Source: Methanospirillum hungatei
GTDB taxonomy: Archaea; Halobacteriota; Methanomicrobia; Methanomicrobiales; Methanospirillaceae
Direction of reading: 5' to 3'
Length of the DNA stretch: 64,000 nt
NCBI RefSeq assembly: GCF_019263745.1
Contig: NZ_CP077107.1
Coordinates: 2,294,001 to 2,358,000 of the forward strand
Shown: in pieces, positions 36,915-44,807 of the stretch
How the letters are laid out: every line of letters starts with the position of its first letter
Numbering within the stretch: the first letter of the stretch is position 1
The notes under the pieces: model-generated
What the model saw: only the letters and a program-made list of their open reading frames with translations
Told to the model about the DNA's origin: nothing
Databases searched by the model: none
Translations under genes and position numbers: made by a program

Positions 36915-38342
36915 ATGCATATTCCTGCCGCTGGTATCGTTAGTATCTGTCTCATCCTGTCGATGTGTCTTGTGTCAGGATCATCAGTTATGGTTATTGT
37001 CTTTGAGCAGTCAGACCGGACTGCTTTGATACCTGAAGCCATCATTTACGCTGATGGAAAAATTGCCGGAAAAACAGATCTCAACGGTGCATTCAACCTG
37101 AGTTTTGAAGGATATCATCCGAATATACGGGTTGCGAAAGGAGGATATACGGATTGGACCGGTACTTTTGCAGAAAATGATACTGCAATTCTGGTACCAC
37201 TCCAGGTACGCAATAGTACGCTCTTTGTAGAAGTTTTTGATGCAGATACTCTCATTCCTGTTCAGAATGCTCACATTATAGCCACAAGTGAGGATGGAAG
37301 CAGGGAAGATGGTTACACAGGTCCTGAAGGGAAAATACAACTGGCTTTACGGTCAGATAAGGTATATAATCTCGAAATCACCGCACAAAATTTTCAGGTT
37401 GTCCATGATACCGTAGTCACCAGTGGAGATAGCTCAACGGTTCAATACTCACTTGTCAGAAATGATAGAATCTCGATTCGGGTATTAGATTCATTAAGTG
37501 GCTATCCTGTTACTTCTGCTCATGTACAGATAGATGGAATAAAAGCAGGTATAACTAATGATCGTGGTGTTCTGATTTCTAATACCAGTAGAAATGTTGA
37601 ACATATTTTTGATATTTCTGCTGAAGGATATGAATCCACCCATCTTGCTCGATCAATTTCTTTTGAAGATCAGGTTGTAGACATCCCTCTTGTGAAGGCA
37701 AAAACTACCATTTTTGTGTCAGTGTACAACAAGGATCAGATGCCACTTTCAAAATCCCGAGTAAAAATGGATGGTTCATTACAGGGTGTAACAAATGAAT
37801 TTGGCCGGATTATGATCCCATCACTTGAGATGAAATCATATGAGTTCACGGTTACTCGTGATGGATATAAAGAGAACATGGTATCATTCACTCCTGGAAA
37901 TGAGACAAGTGATCTTATTATAGTTCTTGAAAGTGAATTTGTTGATTTGGAAGTGCTTGCTCTGAACAGCAATGGTAATCCATTAAGCAATGTATCAGTA
38001 TACCTTCTTGGAGAAAGCCAGGAACCTCTCAACACAAATGAAACTGGCTTTGATGGCATTTGTGTTCTCCCGGCAATAGAGGAGAAGTCCTACCGGATTA
38101 AAGCCGAAAAAGGGGGGTATTATCCGAACACAACCACAGCTAGTACAAAAACGAATCCAAATCATATTATCCTCCATACTCCAGATACGATACAAAGCGT
38201 TTCTTCATCTGGTGAAATACCCTGGTTTTATGGTATCGGGGTTGTGGTCCTTATTGTAGCAGGAGTAGGAGTCTATCTCATTCTTTCAAAGAGAAACAGA
38301 CCTTACAGAAGGGGTCGCAGCAATCGAAGAAGATCGTTGTAA
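36915..38342 (+). CDS. Surface protein with repeated carboxypeptidase-regulatory-like domains
   Basis: The 475-residue protein has a signal peptide (MHIPAAGIVSICLILSMCLV), four or five beta-sandwich repeats of about 80-90 residues, each with the pattern G..AGxTDxxG...L (GKIAGKTDLNGAFNL, GSREDGYTGPEGKIQL, DGIKAGITNDRGVLI, DGSLQGVTNEFGRIM, TNETGFDGICVL), then a membrane helix (FYGIGVVVLIVAGVGVYLIL) and a very basic tail RRGRSNRRRS. Repeats of this kind (CarboxypepD_reg/PEGA-like) mediate adhesion or build surface stalks. No enzyme domain is present. Confidence 0.8.
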   Translation: MHIPAAGIVSICLILSMCLVSGSSVMVIVFEQSDRTALIPEAIIYADGKIAGKTDLNGAFNLSFEGYHPNIRVAKGGYTDWTGTFAENDTAILVPLQVRNSTLFVEVFDADTLIPVQNAHIIATSEDGSREDGYTGPEGKIQLALRSDKVYNLEITAQNFQVVHDTVVTSGDSSTVQYSLVRNDRISIRVLDSLSGYPVTSAHVQIDGIKAGITNDRGVLISNTSRNVEHIFDISAEGYESTHLARSISFEDQVVDIPLVKAKTTIFVSVYNKDQMPLSKSRVKMDGSLQGVTNEFGRIMIPSLEMKSYEFTVTRDGYKENMVSFTPGNETSDLIIVLESEFVDLEVLALNSNGNPLSNVSVYLLGESQEPLNTNETGFDGICVLPAIEEKSYRIKAEKGGYYPNTTTASTKTNPNHIILHTPDTIQSVSSSGEIPWFYGIGVVVLIVAGVGVYLILSKRNRPYRRGRSNRRRSL

Positions 38343-38348
38343 AAGAGA

Positions 38349-38420
38349 CGGATCCAGTGGGAATCGAACCCACGTCTCCGGGTCCGAAGCCCGGTAGGAT
38401 ATCCGCTACCCTATGGATCC
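38349..38420 (-). tRNA. tRNA-Arg (anticodon TCG)
   Basis: On the minus strand the acceptor is GGATCCA/TGGATCC, anticodon arm CCGGG-CTTCGGA-CCCGG giving TCG, T arm GTGGG-TTCGATT-CCCAC, discriminator G. Confidence 0.93.
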
Positions 38421-38472
38421 CCTCAGTATTTCAATCCATAGACTGATAATCTTTATTCTCCCACCTTAGGAT

Positions 38473-38910
38473 ATGATCCTGTCATCACAGTCTATTCGCT
38501 CCCGGATTGACCGGCCTGTAACAGAAGGAGGCTTAATTCTGGATCCTTATGCCGAAGAAAGCCAACAACCGGCCTCATATGATTTACGCGCCTCTGAACC
38601 GGTTATGATCAGACGTAATATGATGACTCTCCTGGCAAGTAAAGAATGGATTGAACTCCCCGTTGATATCGCAGCTACCTTGAGGTGTCGTTCTTCTTAC
38701 GCAAGGCGCGGAGTATTTATCAGTGGAGGGTTCGTTGATCCTGGTTTTCGGGGACACTTAACTCTGTGTTTGTATAATTGTGGAACAGAAGATGTATCTG
38801 TCCAGGAAGGTGACAGAATAGTGCAGATGGTCTTTCAGGAAGTAGATACTCCAACAGATGGGTACTCAGGTAGATATCAGGACAGCCATGGGGTGGTTAC
38901 AGCACGATGA
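38473..38910 (+). CDS. dUTPase/dCTP-deaminase family protein lacking the deaminase Glu
   Basis: This 145-residue protein of the dUTPase/Dcd fold starts MILSSQSIRSRI and holds PASYDLRAS, CRSSYARRGVF, SGGFVDPGFRGHLTLCLYN and GDRIVQMVF. The Asp in FVDPGFRG matches the dUTPase catalytic Asp, but the Glu of Dcd enzymes (LEF/LEI after the Gly-x-Ile strand) is Cys here (LTLCLYN). It is about 35 residues shorter than typical Dcd and closer in length to dUTPase. I would call it dUTPase-like rather than dCTP deaminase. The last four bases overlap nrpR. Confidence 0.75.
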   Translation: MILSSQSIRSRIDRPVTEGGLILDPYAEESQQPASYDLRASEPVMIRRNMMTLLASKEWIELPVDIAATLRCRSSYARRGVFISGGFVDPGFRGHLTLCLYNCGTEDVSVQEGDRIVQMVFQEVDTPTDGYSGRYQDSHGVVTAR

Positions 38911-39854
38911 TAAAGACCGAACATAAATACATCGAAATTCTTCGCATTCTTAAGGATTATCAGGAACCCATGGGCGCTAAACGCTTATCTGAGTTACTGG
39001 CAGAGCGGGGATATGTGATGACCGACCGTGCAGTCCAATATTATCTCCGGTACCTTGACACTCGGGGATTTACCGAAAAAGTTGGAAACCAGGGGAGAAT
39101 TCTCACACCGTCTGGAATAATGGAGACCGATCGGGCTCTTGTTGATGATCGAATCGGTTTTGTCATCTCGAAACTTGAGCGTCTTGCATTCCGAAGCACT
39201 TTTGATCCCTCTACTGCAACAGGTGATGTTGCATACAACCTGACCATTGTCCCAGATGAGATTATTGAACCGGTATCTCATATGTTTGATATGGTACGAG
39301 ATGCCGGCTGTAGTTTTTTCTCCGGGTATTCTGTTCTTGACCGTGATCAAAGGATTCCTCCCGGACATACCGGCATTCTGACTGTATGCAGTATCACAAT
39401 GGATGGGGTCTTTCAGCATAATGGAATACCGGTTAAAGTAGCATATGGTGGAACCATTCAGATTGAAGAGAAAAATCCTGTCAGGTTTATGAACATTATC
39501 GGGTATCAGGGCTCCACGGTTGATCCATTACAGCTTTTCATTGGAGCTGGGTTAACTTCAATCACTCAATATATAAACTCGGGATCGGGTCTATTACTTG
39601 CTAACGTAAGACAAATCCCTGGAGCTGCAGAAGAGCGCGGATTGTCGCTTATCAGCCAGATGCAGGATTGTGGTTTCAGATTCCCCCTCACCATGGGAAA
39701 AGGCAGGATTTTTAATCTTCTAACTGATCCTCACCGTATATCGCTGGTCTCTTTTTCGGGGATGAACTCTATTGGATGTGCCGCTGAAGCAGGATATAAA
39801 GTGAGAACAGAAATAGGTGCAGGGACGATTCCCTTCTCAAAAGTAATTGATTGA
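38907..39854 (+). CDS. nrpR: NrpR, nitrogen-responsive repressor
   Basis: A 315-residue protein: a winged-helix DNA-binding domain in the first 70 residues (MGAKRLSELLAERGYVMTDR) and one NrpR (DUF128) effector domain with PPGHTGILTVCSITMDGVF and IGAGLTSITQYINSG. It represses nitrogen-fixation and assimilation genes through GGAA-N6-TTCC-type operators and is released by 2-oxoglutarate. It is a single-effector-domain version and follows the dUTPase-like gene with an ATGA overlap. Target operators were not seen in this window. Confidence 0.9.
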   Translation: MIKTEHKYIEILRILKDYQEPMGAKRLSELLAERGYVMTDRAVQYYLRYLDTRGFTEKVGNQGRILTPSGIMETDRALVDDRIGFVISKLERLAFRSTFDPSTATGDVAYNLTIVPDEIIEPVSHMFDMVRDAGCSFFSGYSVLDRDQRIPPGHTGILTVCSITMDGVFQHNGIPVKVAYGGTIQIEEKNPVRFMNIIGYQGSTVDPLQLFIGAGLTSITQYINSGSGLLLANVRQIPGAAEERGLSLISQMQDCGFRFPLTMGKGRIFNLLTDPHRISLVSFSGMNSIGCAAEAGYKVRTEIGAGTIPFSKVID

Positions 39855-39857
39855 ATA

Positions 39858-40997
39858 TTATCGTGTATTTTCTTTTTGGCCGAACCGTTCATAGAGATCC
39901 TGAACTCTGGTAACTGTTCGAAGACCCGAAAATACAATGAGGACTGATACACGATTTGCATCTCGGGGTGACACCGGAATATCCCCTGATCTCATTTCAA
40001 AACCATCGATGCTTTCATCTATCCATTTTCGGACAGCCATATATCCTTTCATGGAGAGTTCATCTTCAGGACCGGATAAGAGAATAAGTGCTTTTTTTGC
40101 AGTGGAAAAATCGCAATATGCTGATATTTCACGGAAAACCGCTCTTTCAGCTAGTTTGACAATCCGTGCAGCCCGTTCATGTCTGCCTACCCGAGTATCA
40201 TTTCTTTGTTTCAGAAGTCCCATCCGACCCATATCAGGGAGTTCTTCTTCAGCAAGACCAATCGTGATGAATGACATTCCGGTGATTGTGTTGAGAATCT
40301 CACGGGTATCCAGAACGGTCTGTGGCACTCCTCGTTGTACCTCCCCAGCGTTAATCAGTAATCGGATTCTTCGCGCAATATGCCGGTTTACGAGGTCATA
40401 TGGTTCGACACTTTCCTTTTCTGAAGTACCGGGAAGCCAGAACTTATCTGAGATTCCTGTTCCTCTCTGCATGGTTGTGTCAGTAAGTTCTCCACGAGCT
40501 TTATCGAGCCAGAGCTGGTTATCAAAAATAATGACCCCATCTACGAGAGACCGAATCATTTGCAGATTTTTCATGGCCCTGATAAGGCGTGTTTCCCCTT
40601 CTTCTTCGGCGGGGATAGTTACTAGGGCAAAAACCGGTTCAAACATAGTCTCACGGATGATTGCAACCAGATGGGGCACGAGACTTATCAGCCCACCCCC
40701 AAGACCTGCGCAGACCAGGATGGCTTCATGTGTTCCCACATCAAAGCTTTTTAGTTTTGCTTTCACCTCATCGATGGTAAACCGTGTTGTGAGGAGTTCA
40801 GGAGCTTCAATGTCATCCTTTGGAAAATAGAATTTTGCTTCTTCTTCAATATGATGCAGGTGTTCGAGAACATCGGGATCATTATCAACTGCTATTGCAT
40901 GAAGATCTGAACACCTGGCAGAGCTTCCGGATGGCCTGATTATTGCATCTGCGATTTTACTCCCTGCAGTTCCAAGGCCGAGCATCAGCAATCTCAT
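39858..40997 (-). CDS. Divergent tubulin/FtsZ-family GTPase (CetZ/FtsZ-like)
   Basis: This 379-residue protein opens MRLLMLGLGTAGSKIADAII, the usual nucleotide-binding start of FtsZ/CetZ, and continues with VCAGLGGGLISLVPHL (residues 95-110) in the place of the GGGTGxG tubulin signature; the Thr of that loop is missing. The N-terminal GTPase half is followed by an activation-like C-terminal half. CetZ proteins shape archaeal cells; a relative with altered nucleotide binding could be a cytoskeletal partner or regulator. It is convergent with nrpR. Confidence 0.82.
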   Translation of the reverse strand: MRLLMLGLGTAGSKIADAIIRPSGSSARCSDLHAIAVDNDPDVLEHLHHIEEEAKFYFPKDDIEAPELLTTRFTIDEVKAKLKSFDVGTHEAILVCAGLGGGLISLVPHLVAIIRETMFEPVFALVTIPAEEEGETRLIRAMKNLQMIRSLVDGVIIFDNQLWLDKARGELTDTTMQRGTGISDKFWLPGTSEKESVEPYDLVNRHIARRIRLLINAGEVQRGVPQTVLDTREILNTITGMSFITIGLAEEELPDMGRMGLLKQRNDTRVGRHERAARIVKLAERAVFREISAYCDFSTAKKALILLSGPEDELSMKGYMAVRKWIDESIDGFEMRSGDIPVSPRDANRVSVLIVFSGLRTVTRVQDLYERFGQKENTR

Positions 40998-41234
40998 ATT
41001 GTTACATCACTACCATATTTGCTCAAAGAGGATCCTGATTACTATGTATTCTGTTCATCTGATACAAGTGTTCCTGATTTTTTGATATTGAGATATCGAC
41101 ATAATGTGCGGTTATCAAAGAGAAACCGATGCGTCATCCTCAATCTCTTATGATTTTTTTTTCCGATACGTTCATATTTTTGGAATTCTGTTTTTGGATG
41201 CAAAAAAACCCAAAAAACCCCAATATCAAATGAT

Positions 41235-41244
41235 AATATTTTTA
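41235..41244 (+). promoter_or_regulatory. TATA box of mer
   Basis: AATATTTTTA lies about 38-47 bases before the TTG start of mer, giving a short leader that carries the ribosome site GAGGTG (41270-41275). The 284-base stretch from 40998 to 41281 otherwise has no coding signal. Confidence 0.5.
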
Positions 41245-41281
41245 CCGGAAAGGGTGTTAATAAAGAATTGAGGTGTAGACC

Positions 41282-42268
41282 TTGAGTTATGGAATAGAAT
41301 TCGTTCCGGGAAATATTTCCGTCAAACAAGTAGTTAATTATTGTAAACTCGCAGAATCAAAAGACATCGATTTTGCCTGGATTACAAATCACTACAACAA
41401 CCGTCACTGCTACCCGACACTTGCCGCAATTGCACAGGCAACCACAACCCTGAAGATGGGACCGGGTATCATGAACGCTTTCACTGATACACCTGCTGCA
41501 ATGGCCTCATTTGCATGTACTCTAAATGAGATCTCCGATGGCCGTGCTGTCATGGGAATTGGACCTGGTGATCTTTCAACTCTCCCAAAGCTTGCAATCA
41601 GCCCTGATAAGCCGGTTGGTCGTCTGGAAGAAGCAGTTGTCCAGATGCGCAAACTCTGGGGTGGCGAAGAAGTCAAAAAGAGCGGCATGAAGTTCTTTGA
41701 CTACGATGGTGCCAAGCTGACCGGTGTCCAACTTCCAGGAAAGAAGGGAATTCCGGTTTACATTGGAGCACAGGGTCCAAAAGTCCTTGAACTTGCAGGG
41801 ACTATCGGAGATGGTGCTCTCATTAATGCATCAAACCCGAAGGACTTCGATGTAGCCATTCCAATCATCAAAGCAGCCTGTGAAAAGGTAGGGAAGAAAG
41901 GATTTGATATTGGTGCATACACTGCAATGTCCATTGACATGAACGAGAAGAAGGCACGGAATGCAGCAAAGATTGTTGCAGCATTTATCGCCGCAGGATC
42001 TCCAGAACCACTCCTTCAGCGTCATGGACTCGATCTCGCCAAGGTAGCCAACATCAAAGCAGCACTTGCAAAGTTTGATTTCAAGACTGCAGGTGAGAAT
42101 GTTGACGACGCAACCATTGATGCCTTTACCATCGCAGGAAGCCCTGACACTGTAAAGCAGAAATGTGAGGACCTTCTGAAATCTGGTGTTACTCAAATTA
42201 TTTTCGGTTCACCACTTGGTCCGGATATGGTCAACTCTATCCGTCTGCTCGGCAAATACGTCGTGTAA
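41282..42268 (+). CDS. mer: F420-dependent methylenetetrahydromethanopterin reductase
   Basis: This 328-residue cytoplasmic enzyme reduces methylene-H4MPT to methyl-H4MPT with reduced F420, a step of CO2 reduction to methane. It is a bacterial-luciferase-like TIM barrel with SYGIEFVPGNISVKQVVNYC, AWITNHYNNRHCYPTLAAIA and PGIMNAFTDTPAAMASFAC. The start is TTG 41282 with GAGGTG at 41270-41275, six bases upstream. It is a single-gene unit ending in a T-rich tract. Confidence 0.96.
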   Translation: MSYGIEFVPGNISVKQVVNYCKLAESKDIDFAWITNHYNNRHCYPTLAAIAQATTTLKMGPGIMNAFTDTPAAMASFACTLNEISDGRAVMGIGPGDLSTLPKLAISPDKPVGRLEEAVVQMRKLWGGEEVKKSGMKFFDYDGAKLTGVQLPGKKGIPVYIGAQGPKVLELAGTIGDGALINASNPKDFDVAIPIIKAACEKVGKKGFDIGAYTAMSIDMNEKKARNAAKIVAAFIAAGSPEPLLQRHGLDLAKVANIKAALAKFDFKTAGENVDDATIDAFTIAGSPDTVKQKCEDLLKSGVTQIIFGSPLGPDMVNSIRLLGKYVV

Positions 42269-42282
42269 ATTTAATACCTTAA

Positions 42283-42296
42283 TTTTTATTTTTTTC
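42283..42296 (+). terminator. T-rich terminator after mer
   Basis: Two T tracts (TTTTTATTTTTTT) lie about 14 bases past the mer stop, a likely oligo-T terminator. Confidence 0.45.
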
Positions 42297-42345
42297 ACAA
42301 TAATCTGCTTTCTTTGGAAACACAGATATACTCTTTAGGAGTTAT

Positions 42346-43290
42346 TTGAAGATTGAGATGTTTCAGAGCAGAAGATTAGAACATGCCAATGGCTTTATTG
42401 AGTTCAGGACAGAATCTCTCACTGGTTTGAAAACCCGGATATGTCCGGAACGATTGAAACGTGGTATAGGAATTCCTGATATCCCGGAATATTCATCTGA
42501 AGGTTGTCCTTTTTGTTCAGACCTTGTTACATCGGTCACTCCGGTATTTCCTGATGGTTCACGTCTTATTATCGGTGAGAGTATTACCTTTCCCAACCTC
42601 TATCCATTTGCATCATATCATACAGTTACCGTCATTTCTCGTGATCACATGGTCCGGACTTTCACACACCGGCAGATCCATGATGCGCTTACTGCGCAAA
42701 TTGAGAGTCTGGAAGAACAATCTGGATACGTTTCAATCAATTGGAATTTTCTACCTTCTGCAGGTGCATCACTCCCGCATCCTCATCTTCAGGGTCTTGC
42801 CGATCCAGTTCCTGATACCCTGCCCATGAAATATCTTCATGGTTCAGAGGAGTTTTTTCATCGTCATGATTATTCATGGTGGAAGGTTCTATGTGACCAT
42901 GAATCTGATTCTGACCGATTTTTGAATGGATTGAACCTTTTTTGGTATGCCCATCCTGTGCCGATTGGTGAAAAAGAGATCAGATGTGTTCTGCCTGGTA
43001 CAACACTCACCGATTTTGGTTGTGTTGTTCGTGATTTTGCCGAAGACCTCGTTCGAATTCTTGATTTCTATCAAGATATGGGAAATGGTGCCTGGAATTT
43101 ATCTATCTTTTTCGGAAAAGAATCAGAGCGTCGCTATTTTAATTCTTTTGCAACGATAGTGGCACGTATTAATCCAAATCCTCTTTCAACATCGGATACA
43201 GCTTTTATGGAAAAGCTCCATCTGGAACCGGTAATATTGACCTTGCCTGAAGATATTGGGATGTTGTGGCGAACAAATAATAAATCTTAA
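42346..43290 (+). CDS. Galactose-1-phosphate uridylyltransferase-like (HIT superfamily)
   Basis: A 314-residue GalT-like nucleotidyl transferase. The N-terminal zinc site CPFC appears in EGCPFCSDLV, and the active-site signature LPHPHLQGL with the nucleophilic His is near residue 147. TTG 42346 has AGGAG at 42337-42341; ATG 42358 is the alternative. It could transfer a nucleotide to a sugar phosphate in surface-glycan synthesis, but no sugar genes are adjacent. Confidence 0.8.
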   Translation: MKIEMFQSRRLEHANGFIEFRTESLTGLKTRICPERLKRGIGIPDIPEYSSEGCPFCSDLVTSVTPVFPDGSRLIIGESITFPNLYPFASYHTVTVISRDHMVRTFTHRQIHDALTAQIESLEEQSGYVSINWNFLPSAGASLPHPHLQGLADPVPDTLPMKYLHGSEEFFHRHDYSWWKVLCDHESDSDRFLNGLNLFWYAHPVPIGEKEIRCVLPGTTLTDFGCVVRDFAEDLVRILDFYQDMGNGAWNLSIFFGKESERRYFNSFATIVARINPNPLSTSDTAFMEKLHLEPVILTLPEDIGMLWRTNNKS

Positions 43291-43323
43291 TACTCACTCA
43301 AAAAAAGGAACCCGTTTTTGGGT

Positions 43324-44166
43324 TTACTCTGGCTTGCTGATGAGGGTCTTCTTTGCAACCCGGGTACCGTCATTCTTGTGTGGTTTCCGGATCACTGCAT
43401 CAGTTGCCTTTTCCATCTCACGTGCTTCATCACAGAGGAGCGTTGCCTGGCGCATCATCTCATGTGCGGATGCAACAATCGGAGTATAATTTTCAAACCC
43501 TTTGGTCATGAAACAACCCTTAACATTGACTCCGGCAACTGCCTGTGCAATTTCATATGCTGCGCGTGCTTTTGCATATGCGTAGGGGTTGCTGAATTCT
43601 CCTTCAACGGCCTTGTCTGAAGACATGACAATCTTCGGGAGAGCAAGGTCTTTGCCCTTCTTTCCAGCTTTTACCTGGTCGATTACTTCATCGAGTGCAA
43701 CCTGGAGTTTGCGGAAAGCGCCGGTAATGGAGAGCACTTTGATAAGGTTACCGTTGTAGTCTGCCATTTCGATGGGGTCAAGGAATTCACGGCGTGCACC
43801 AATCATGGAGTCACCCTTCATGATGATGTATCCAAATTCGCTTGCCTTGAGTGCTTCCCACTCTTCTTTCTTGGTGGTGATATCGTCAGTGATGACGACA
43901 CAGGGAATGCCTGCTGCTCCAAGTGCTTCACGTGCTCCCTTTGGTCCTGGAAGAACTCCATTTGGAGAGACAACGATACAGAAGTCCGGGCCCCATGCTT
44001 TCATGTTTGTGACAACACGGTCGATATCTTCTGGCTGAAGTTTGGTTCCGGATGTTGCCATGAATGTCTGCATATCTTCACGGTCTGCACGCTCATCCAG
44101 GAGAAGTTCTGCCATTACACCGCTGGCAATATTTCCGAGTTTTGCAATTCCTACTTTTACAACCAT
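43324..44166 (-). CDS. mtd: F420-dependent methylenetetrahydromethanopterin dehydrogenase
   Basis: This 280-residue enzyme reduces methenyl-H4MPT to methylene-H4MPT with F420, the step before mer. It starts [17 protein letters not shown] at ATG 44166 (the longer frame from 44187 is not used: the ribosome site GAGGTG is at 44171-44176, four bases upstream). Conserved segments [36 protein letters not shown] and [14 protein letters not shown] are present. Its promoter region is flanked by an inverted repeat described separately. Confidence 0.96.
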   Translation of the reverse strand: MVVKVGIAKLGNIASGVMAELLLDERADREDMQTFMATSGTKLQPEDIDRVVTNMKAWGPDFCIVVSPNGVLPGPKGAREALGAAGIPCVVITDDITTKKEEWEALKASEFGYIIMKGDSMIGARREFLDPIEMADYNGNLIKVLSITGAFRKLQVALDEVIDQVKAGKKGKDLALPKIVMSSDKAVEGEFSNPYAYAKARAAYEIAQAVAGVNVKGCFMTKGFENYTPIVASAHEMMRQATLLCDEAREMEKATDAVIRKPHKNDGTRVAKKTLISKPE

Positions 44167-44193
44167 ACTACACCTCTGTGTGTTCAACGATAC

Positions 44194-44240
44194 TTTGACA
44201 AAATATCATAATAAATATTGTGAAATCGTTTTTTGTCAAA
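44194..44240. promoter_or_regulatory. Perfect 10-base inverted repeat bracketing the mtd TATA box
   Basis: TTTGACAAAA at 44194-44203 and its exact complement TTTTGTCAAA at 44231-44240 flank the AT-rich element ATAAATATT (44211-44219), which on the minus strand reads as an mtd TATA box about 45 bases before ATG 44166. One arm would cover the transcription start region and the other the upstream side. This is an operator geometry for a dimeric regulator that may loop or bend the DNA. Confidence 0.5.
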
Positions 44241-44316
44241 AAACCTGAAATGGCGCGGATAGTAATTTTTTTTAAACAGATAGGATATTTTCCATTAACC
44301 TTTCTGTTTTATTGAC

Positions 44317-44333
44317 CAGGTTAACGAAACCTG
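44317..44333. promoter_or_regulatory. Palindrome upstream of the tfx-like gene
   Basis: CAGGTT-AACGA-AACCTG is a perfect six-base-arm palindrome of 17 bases, placed directly before a TATA-like TTAATTTATATG (about 44336-44346) of the tfx-like gene. A related TTAACC at 44296-44301 lies upstream. It could be the site of Tfx autoregulation or of control of the divergent mtd. Confidence 0.45.
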
Positions 44334-44362
44334 TTTTAATTTATATGTTCATAGGTGAGTGT

Positions 44363-44767
44363 ATGAAAGAAGGGTTACTCACTGATAGACAAAAGGAGGT
44401 TCTCAGGTATCGGAAAGCAGGGCTTACCCAGCAGCAGATTGCGGATATAATTCGAACATCTAAGGCAAATATCTGTACAATAGAAAAATCTGCCATGGAA
44501 AATATCAAACGAGCGCGTGAGACTCTGGATTTTTTTTATAGTCTTGATGCTCGTCATCTTTGCACAATTGATAAGGGATCAGACCTTTTTGAAGCAGCAA
44601 AGAAGATTTTTGACGAAGCAGAAAAAGCAGGCATTAAAGTCAGATATGATAGTATTCAATTAATGAACCGGATTCGTGAAGAAATACCTGAAAAAAACAA
44701 ATCTCGGCTGGTTCGGGAAAAAATTGAAGTATATCTCAAGGATGATGGCGACCTCTATTTTGAGTAA
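44363..44767 (+). CDS. tfx: Tfx-family transcriptional regulator
   Basis: A protein of about 134 residues starting MKEGLLTDRQKEVLRYRKAG (ATG 44363; a longer frame from 44312 runs through the palindrome). The helix-turn-helix is LTQQQIADIIRTSKANICTIEKSAMENI, and the C-terminal acidic part VRYDSIQLMN ... EIYL-like matches the Tfx family, first known as a binder of the fmdECB (molybdenum formylmethanofuran dehydrogenase) promoter. It is divergent from mtd, a gene of the same pathway, so mtd is a plausible target. The TATA box is so close that the mRNA would be nearly leaderless. Confidence 0.85.
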   Translation: MKEGLLTDRQKEVLRYRKAGLTQQQIADIIRTSKANICTIEKSAMENIKRARETLDFFYSLDARHLCTIDKGSDLFEAAKKIFDEAEKAGIKVRYDSIQLMNRIREEIPEKNKSRLVREKIEVYLKDDGDLYFE

Positions 44768-44779
44768 ACCGAAGCCAAA

Positions 44780-44788
44780 TATTTATAC
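44780..44788 (+). promoter_or_regulatory. TATA box of the RNA leader ahead of rpl3
   Basis: TATTTATAC lies just past the tfx stop, 25 bases before AGGG at 44807-44810, which would be the transcript start. It is the only good TATA box between tfx and rpl3. Confidence 0.5.
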
Positions 44789-44807
44789 CTTATTTTGATG
44801 AATATTA

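Noticed and set aside
39937-40830. 297-residue plus-strand frame opposite the tubulin-like gene
   Set aside because: Arg/Ser-rich shadow with no motif, while the minus strand has a recognisable GTPase.
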